Assembly: GCA_964552395.1 (NCBI GenBank)
Contig: CAZKGM010000003.1
Coordinates: 1 to 64,000 of the forward strand
Length of the DNA: 64,000 nt
DNA from: JAJDNH01 sp964552395
GTDB taxonomy: Bacteria > Acidobacteriota > Thermoanaerobaculia > Thermoanaerobaculales > Sulfomarinibacteraceae
Direction: 5' to 3'
Every line of letters begins with the position of its first letter. The stretch's first letter is position 1. The notes under the pieces were generated by a model. That model did not search any database and had not been told where the DNA came from. It saw only the letters and a list, made by a program, of their open reading frames with translations. Positions 59,059 to 64,000 of this stretch are shown here, one piece after another. The position numbers were made by a program, and so were the translations under genes.

Positions 59059-59121
59059 GACACACCTCCTCCGCGATACCGGCGCTGCAGGCGCAGGCTG
59101 CAGCGCTGACCGAGCTCCTGA

Positions 59122-62100
59122 TCAGTTGCCGCCGATCCTCAGAATCTCGCCGAAGTCTCCGACGGCCCAGCACAGGTTGGAGCGCACGCAGTGCAACCCG
59201 AGAAGGCTCAGTCCCGTGGGGCTCGCCACCGACGACCAGCTGGCGCCGCCATCCCCGGAGTGCACGATCGTGCCGCGATCTCCAACCGCCCAGCCGTTCG
59301 CCGCGGTAGGAAACGCGACATCGTGGAGATCGCCGCTGACTCCCACGCCCCTGGCCGTCCAGGTCGTCCCGCCGTCCAGGGTGTGGAAGAACCCGCCTTC
59401 GCCGGCAATCCAGCCCTCCGAAGAGCTCGTGAAGACGACGTGCATCAGGTGCCAGGGGCAGCTGGTGTACCCACAGTCGAGCTCCTGTTGTGCCCAGCTC
59501 TTGCCGCCGTCTGCAGTGTGGATGATTGTGCCGAGCCCTCCGACCGCCCAGCCGTTCTGACTGTCCGCAAAGTGAAGCCCACCCTGAACGATGGCGAAGC
59601 CAATGGCCAGGCCGCCCTCGATTCCGGTAGGCACCCAGGCCCAGTGCGCACCCCCGTCCTCGGTCTTTGCGAGGAAGAGAGATTGTCCTCCGGAGGTGTC
59701 ATCGTAATGACCCTTATCCAACGCCCAGCCGTGCTGGCCGTCGAGGAACTGGACGTCGAACAGCTCCGGTGCCAGGCCGTCCGCCAGCTCCTGACCTTGC
59801 TCCTCCCAGTGGAGGCCGCCGTCGGAGGTGTGGAGGATCGCCCCGTGAGATTTCCAGCCGGCCTCGTAGAACGTCTCCGAGCTTCCGGTCGCCCATCCGT
59901 GGAGAGCATCCACGAAGCTCACGGCGTCGAGCCGGAAGTAGCTGAACAGGTTGTCCATCGGCGGCGCCTTCTCGTACTGTTCCGCCCAGCTCGCACCGCC
60001 GTCCGAGGTGTGAAGGATGACCTGACCCCAGAGCTCCGGGGCGAAAGTCCTCCGTCCCACCGCCCAGCCGTTGTATTGATCGATGAAGAAGACGTCCTCG
60101 AGTTTGTAGTGAGCGCTGATGTACGCCTGCTTGAAGAGGTTGTCGCCGTGCGGCCAGCCATACTCCCCCCACGCGTCCTCGGATCGCACAACATAGTCAT
60201 GATCTCCCACCGCGATGGCGCGGTCGCCGGTGAGGGCGAGGCCGAACAGGCCCTCGCTGTCGTGGCGCTCTTGAATGACCTTCTCCCAGGTTGTGCCACC
60301 GTCTACTGTACGGAACACCGGCGGGCCCCATGCCGCGATGTAGTTGGCGCCCATGATGTAGGCTCGGTTGGCATCGATCGCCTCGACATCCCACAGCAGG
60401 TCGAAGAAGTGGCCAGGATCCTGCCGCTCCCAGGTCGATCCTCCGTCCGTGGTGTGGAAAGTCGCGCCGCCGATTTCTCCCGAGCTGGTCACGAATCCCA
60501 CCGCCCAACCGTGTTCGACGTCGACGAAGTCAACATCCGTCAACGAGACCGGGAGATCCGGGGCATACTGCTCGGCCCACGTCGCGCCGCCGTCGGTCGT
60601 GTGGTAGACAACCATCCGGTGCTCCGGCCAGGGGTCGTCACCGACATACCGGGCCCCGACCGCCCAACCGGTCTTGGTGTCGATGAACTGCACTCCGTGC
60701 AGGATGCTGGCGCCGGCGGGCAGGCTCTGCTCGTTCCATGTCTGCCCCCCGTCGTCGGTGTGCCAGACGCTCGCCTCCCAGTTGTCCTCATCACCTACGA
60801 AGTCCCAGTGCGTCGGTCGAACGGCTGTGATCCACCCATGCTCGTCATCGGGAAACGAGACGGCCCGCAGGCCATCTGTCGTGGCGATGGTCTGACGGGT
60901 CCAGGAGCCACCACCGTTCGAGGTGTGCAGGATGAGCCCACCCCCACCCACTGCCCAGCCGTTGTTCTGTCCGACGAAGACCACTGCGTTGAGGCCGGCA
61001 GTCTGGCCGACGGCGTGTTCACTCCAGCTCGCGCCGCCGTCATCGGTCTTGAGAAGCGTCGTCACGTACTGCTTCTCCGCCGGATCCCAGTGTGCCTCAC
61101 CCACCGCCCAACCCGTAGTCGAGCTCAGCATGTCCACGTCGCGCAGGTAGTACGAAACCTCCTCGAACTGCCTGGTCACCGTGAGCGCTCCAGCCGGCTG
61201 CAGCTCCGGCATGAAGACCGGATCTCCGGTCCGATTGTCGATGACCGAGGCGTAGGCGAAGAAGGCCCCCGCCGATGTGTTGGTGGTGAGCACGGCGTAG
61301 CCGTCCTCAACGGCGGCCGAGGTCACCGTACGGAAGACCCGATCGAGCTGCCGGAACTCCAGCGGCCGCAAGGCCGTACGGCTGGAGGGAACTCTCCCCA
61401 GCAGGGCCCCTGAGCCGTCGTACAGATCGACGGCAATCTGCAGTGGCGCCGCGGTGGCGTTGACGATGCCGATGTTGGTCCGGAAGCCGGTGCTCGACGC
61501 GGTGCTTTCCCGCAGCTGGATCAGGCGCACCGCCACGCCGGCCGGGATCGCCGCCGCTGTGGCTCGGCCCGGCACGAGCTGACCATAGGTGCCGTCCGCG
61601 GTTTCGTTGTAGGTCCGACTGCTCAGCTGAAGAGGACAGCCCGACGGGGTCACCCTGAGAGCGGCTGCGCCGGAGAACGCGAACATCGACGCCAACACGT
61701 CTTTGTAGCGGACGGCCAGTCCGGGGTCGAGCTGGAAGCTCCTGGAATCCGGCAACGAGTTGTCCTGGTCCCGAGCGAGCAGCTCGATCGTGTAGGCGCA
61801 CTGGGCGGGCCCAGGGTTGAGGAGCTCGAGATCCGTCCGCCAGCTCGTGCCGCCGGCACCAGTGACGTGTGCCGCGGCCGGAATCACCAGGCTGCCACCC
61901 GCAGGCGTTCGCAGGGCGGGCAGGAAAACCGGATCGCCGGTGCGATTATCGATCACCGAGGCGTAGGCAAGAAAACGCTCCGACCCTCCCGTGAACTGTG
62001 CCTCCACCACGGCGTAGCCATCGGAAACCTCCTGAGAAGTCACCCTCCGGAAAATCTTGTCGAGCTGCTCGAACTCGTAGGGATCGAGCCAGGTGGTCAC

Positions 62101-62790
62101 GGTCCCCAGCTCGGTGCCGCCCGAGTCAAACAGCCGCACCTTCATGAGGAGGGTCCCTTCGCTCAGATTCAGCAGGCCGATATTGGTCCGGAAGCCTTGT
62201 GTTTCCGAGGTGCTTTGCGAGAGCTGGATCAGATATGCCGGATCTTGACGCGTGAACGCCTCACTCTCGGCAAAGGCCGGCACGAGCTGGCCGTAGGTCC
62301 CCTGCGGCTGGTCGTTGAAGGTCCTGCTGGTCACCAGCGGATCGCCGCCACTCGTGGTCAGCCGGAGGGCTGCCGCCCCGGAGAAGGAGAACAGGCTCTG
62401 AAGGACGTCATCATAGCGCGCACTCCTCCCCGCACCCACGCTGATCGTCGTACTCCTTGGGCTCGAGTTGTCATGATCGCGTTCAAGCAGTGCAACCGTG
62501 ATGGAGACATCACTGACGCCCGGGTTGTGGAGTTCAAGGTCGGTGCGCCAGTTCGTGCCGACCGCTCCCGAAAGGTGGGCGCTGGCCGGTATATAGAGCG
62601 TGCTCCCTGCTGCCAGGCGCACCGCCGCGGCGGAAGCCGCTGTTTGCCCTTGGCTCCCATCCGGACGAATACGCTGAGTCGTTGGATCGAACCCGTAGGC
62701 CTTCGTTGCAGCGAATGCCTGGACCACCGCCAGCATCAGCAGCAGCGCCACCTCGACCACACTCAAGCACGATCGGCAAAGATGAGCCAT
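59122..62790 (-). CDS. Large exported Asp-box (Ycf48-like) propeller protein
   Basis: The 1222-residue protein has a signal sequence (VVEVALLLMLAVVQAFA). Two homologous domains of ~240 residues follow (residues ~55-295 and ~297-535), each with 'LYIPASAHLSGAVGTNWRTD'-like openings, 'LFSFSGAAALRLT' and 'YASVIDNRTGDPVF'. The remaining ~680 residues hold over ten Asp-box/BNR repeats ('HTSDGGASWAEQ', 'HTADGGKSWAQQ', 'GWAVG'), as in the Ycf48/HCF136 or sortilin propeller fold. It is probably a cell-surface or secreted protein; ligand unknown. No sorting signal is visible at the C-terminus (LRIGGN). Confidence 0.85.
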   Translation of the reverse strand: MAHLCRSCLSVVEVALLLMLAVVQAFAATKAYGFDPTTQRIRPDGSQGQTAASAAAVRLAAGSTLYIPASAHLSGAVGTNWRTDLELHNPGVSDVSITVALLERDHDNSSPRSTTISVGAGRSARYDDVLQSLFSFSGAAALRLTTSGGDPLVTSRTFNDQPQGTYGQLVPAFAESEAFTRQDPAYLIQLSQSTSETQGFRTNIGLLNLSEGTLLMKVRLFDSGGTELGTVTTWLDPYEFEQLDKIFRRVTSQEVSDGYAVVEAQFTGGSERFLAYASVIDNRTGDPVFLPALRTPAGGSLVIPAAAHVTGAGGTSWRTDLELLNPGPAQCAYTIELLARDQDNSLPDSRSFQLDPGLAVRYKDVLASMFAFSGAAALRVTPSGCPLQLSSRTYNETADGTYGQLVPGRATAAAIPAGVAVRLIQLRESTASSTGFRTNIGIVNATAAPLQIAVDLYDGSGALLGRVPSSRTALRPLEFRQLDRVFRTVTSAAVEDGYAVLTTNTSAGAFFAYASVIDNRTGDPVFMPELQPAGALTVTRQFEEVSYYLRDVDMLSSTTGWAVGEAHWDPAEKQYVTTLLKTDDGGASWSEHAVGQTAGLNAVVFVGQNNGWAVGGGGLILHTSNGGGSWTRQTIATTDGLRAVSFPDDEHGWITAVRPTHWDFVGDEDNWEASVWHTDDGGQTWNEQSLPAGASILHGVQFIDTKTGWAVGARYVGDDPWPEHRMVVYHTTDGGATWAEQYAPDLPVSLTDVDFVDVEHGWAVGFVTSSGEIGGATFHTTDGGSTWERQDPGHFFDLLWDVEAIDANRAYIMGANYIAAWGPPVFRTVDGGTTWEKVIQERHDSEGLFGLALTGDRAIAVGDHDYVVRSEDAWGEYGWPHGDNLFKQAYISAHYKLEDVFFIDQYNGWAVGRRTFAPELWGQVILHTSDGGASWAEQYEKAPPMDNLFSYFRLDAVSFVDALHGWATGSSETFYEAGWKSHGAILHTSDGGLHWEEQGQELADGLAPELFDVQFLDGQHGWALDKGHYDDTSGGQSLFLAKTEDGGAHWAWVPTGIEGGLAIGFAIVQGGLHFADSQNGWAVGGLGTIIHTADGGKSWAQQELDCGYTSCPWHLMHVVFTSSSEGWIAGEGGFFHTLDGGTTWTARGVGVSGDLHDVAFPTAANGWAVGDRGTIVHSGDGGASWSSVASPTGLSLLGLHCVRSNLCWAVGDFGEILRIGGN

Positions 62791-62970
62791 CTCGCACCTC
62801 CGGCCACCACCTCAGCAAGAGGAGTGCCACATGGCCGGCGGATCACAACTTCCAGTCTTTCAGGATGATCCAACACCGGGTCCCGGAGGAAGCGTCCTTC
62901 TGCATAGCCACAGCCAGGTCCCGAGATACCCTCACGGGTATCGGGACGGTCGGCCGCCCCCTATGTCGGA

Positions 62971-64000
62971 TCAGTCTCCGGAACCGTTCAGGCGCGCCAT
63001 GAGCTCTGCAATACAACCGCAGACCACGCCTTCCGTGGGACGACCCTCCGGGTTCTTGGCCATCATGCTGAGGATCAGCTGATCGAGCTCGGGACCGATC
63101 TCCGGCCGGTAGCGGATCGGCGCCACCGGCTCGACGTCGAGGATCTGCTTGATCACCTCTACCGGCGTATTGCCGGGGAACGCTTGCCGCCTGGTGAGGA
63201 GCTCGTAGCCGATGACGCCGAGGGCGTACAGGTCGCTGGCGGGAGAAGACCTCTGCTCGGTGATCAGCTCCGGTGCGAGGTAGCCGATCGTGCCCACCAG
63301 CATCCCGGTCTGCGTGAGCCGCGTCAGCGACTGCGTGCGGGCGAGCCCGAAGTCGAGGAGCTTGACAAAGCGCACGTCACCATCCCGCTGGACCAGAAAC
63401 ACGTTTTCCGGCTTGAGGTCGCGGTGGAGGATCCCCTTGTCGTGCAGGCGCGAGACGGTATCGATGAGCTGGCCCAAGATGTACAGCGCATCGGCCACCG
63501 GGACCAACCGCGGCTCGGAAATGAGCTCGGCAAGCGACCGCCCGTCGAGGAGCTCCATCGCCATGAACAGGCGGCCGTCGTGCTCTCCTCTTTCGTGAAC
63601 CCGGACGACATGTGGGTCATCAAGCTGGTCGATGACGGCAGCCTCGTGGAGGAACCGTCGGCGCACGGTTTCGTCTGCAGCCAGCTCATCCCGAATCACC
63701 TTGAGCGCGAACCGGCGCGAGCCATCTGCGACATCCTGGGCAAGGTAGACGACCCCCATGCCACCGCTGGCGATGCGGTCTAGGATCCGGTAGTGCCCGA
63801 TGTGGCTGCTCCGCCTCCAGAAACCGAGAAGTGAACGGTACCTGTAGCCCAACCAGCCCAAGACCAGGAGCGCCACGCCGAGCCCGGCGAACATGAGGTT
63901 GGCGCGCAGCCTGGCGCGGCTCGACAGCAGGCGCTCGAGCTCGTTCTCTTTGGCCAAGAGATCGATCTCCCGCTGCTTCTTCTCGGCCTGGAACCGAGCC
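62971..64000 (-). CDS. Membrane serine/threonine protein kinase, N-terminus outside window
   Basis: The frame is open to the end of the window, so the N-terminal part is missing. The visible 342 residues begin with a charged coiled coil (FQAEKKQREIDLLAKENELE), a membrane helix (ANLMFAGLGVALLVLGWLGY) and a complete PknB-type kinase domain: glycine loop IASGGMGVVYLA, VAIK-type Lys in 'FALKVI', catalytic loop 'ILHRDLKPENV', DFG and APE in 'GTIGYLAPE'. The coiled coil before the helix usually follows TPR repeats in such proteins. The kinase is cytoplasmic, so the missing part would be on the other side of the membrane. A TTG at 63957 is an internal codon. Confidence 0.88.
   Translation of the reverse strand, partial: ARFQAEKKQREIDLLAKENELERLLSSRARLRANLMFAGLGVALLVLGWLGYRYRSLLGFWRRSSHIGHYRILDRIASGGMGVVYLAQDVADGSRRFALKVIRDELAADETVRRRFLHEAAVIDQLDDPHVVRVHERGEHDGRLFMAMELLDGRSLAELISEPRLVPVADALYILGQLIDTVSRLHDKGILHRDLKPENVFLVQRDGDVRFVKLLDFGLARTQSLTRLTQTGMLVGTIGYLAPELITEQRSSPASDLYALGVIGYELLTRRQAFPGNTPVEVIKQILDVEPVAPIRYRPEIGPELDQLILSMMAKNPEGRPTEGVVCGCIAELMARLNGSGD

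Overview
The window is a high-GC (about 68-70 %) chromosomal stretch from an uncultured Gram-negative aerobe or facultative aerobe. Gene content (PhaR/phasin storage control, a cbb3 oxidase, a large multiheme cytochrome, Asp-box propeller proteins carrying 'WRTDLEL.NPG' repeats, a WS/DGAT acyltransferase, a bacterial HMG-CoA reductase) fits the Acidobacteriota, perhaps Thermoanaerobaculia. This placement is inference; there is no rRNA gene to test it. The sequence is a scaffold from an assembly: a 100-N gap at 46461-46560 is flanked by the same 55 bases on both sides.

Layout. 1-5258: the end of a secreted PQQ-propeller protein, a small secreted protein, and a tight four-gene cassette of a PqqD-like protein with a Cys-containing tail, an HprK-like kinase, a radical SAM/SPASM protein and a lasso-type B2 protease. 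This looks like a RiPP (modified peptide) pathway whose substrate may be the PqqD tail itself. 5259-6871: intergenic repeats and two small genes. 6872-15395: reverse-strand housekeeping genes (ABC-F, thymidine phosphorylase, TPR protein, PAP2, glycosyltransferase, RmuC, an exported SurE). 15504-26546: a storage-lipid region with phaR, patatin, SCP2, WS/DGAT, phasin, UbiB-like kinase, HMG-CoA reductase and a ParA ATPase. The phaR and phasin promoters have the same architecture, with TGCCGCA inside the spacer and a TGCCGC-N3-GCGGCA palindrome downstream. A related motif overlaps the parA promoter, suggesting one regulon.

26547-27281 is noncoding repeat DNA. 27282-32906 is a complete overlapping cbb3 oxidase operon (ccoS, N, O, a monoheme third subunit, a CcoI-type copper ATPase and a Met-rich membrane protein). 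33217-36069 carries peptidase T, an exported duplicated-domain protein and tRNA-Glu. 37174-45287 carries a UbiD-type decarboxylase, an SLC12-like transporter and a two-component system in one operon with an O-antigen-ligase-like protein. 45451-48146 carries a DUF4412-like exported protein, an MbfA-type ferritin/VIT1 fusion and an FMN reductase. 48439-52838 is a MacAB-like export operon.

53493-57744 encodes a four-cluster ferredoxin protein and a striking 1091-residue polypeptide in which an NrfD-type quinone-interacting membrane domain is fused to 14 CxxCH haem motifs; its central part resembles octahaem tetrathionate reductase. 58060-64000 holds a lipoprotein, a 1222-residue propeller protein and the C-terminal part of a membrane serine/threonine kinase.

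Several dispersed intergenic repeat families occur. One of them supplies the stop codons of at least three unrelated genes. No PHA synthase, transposase, CRISPR array or rRNA gene is visible.
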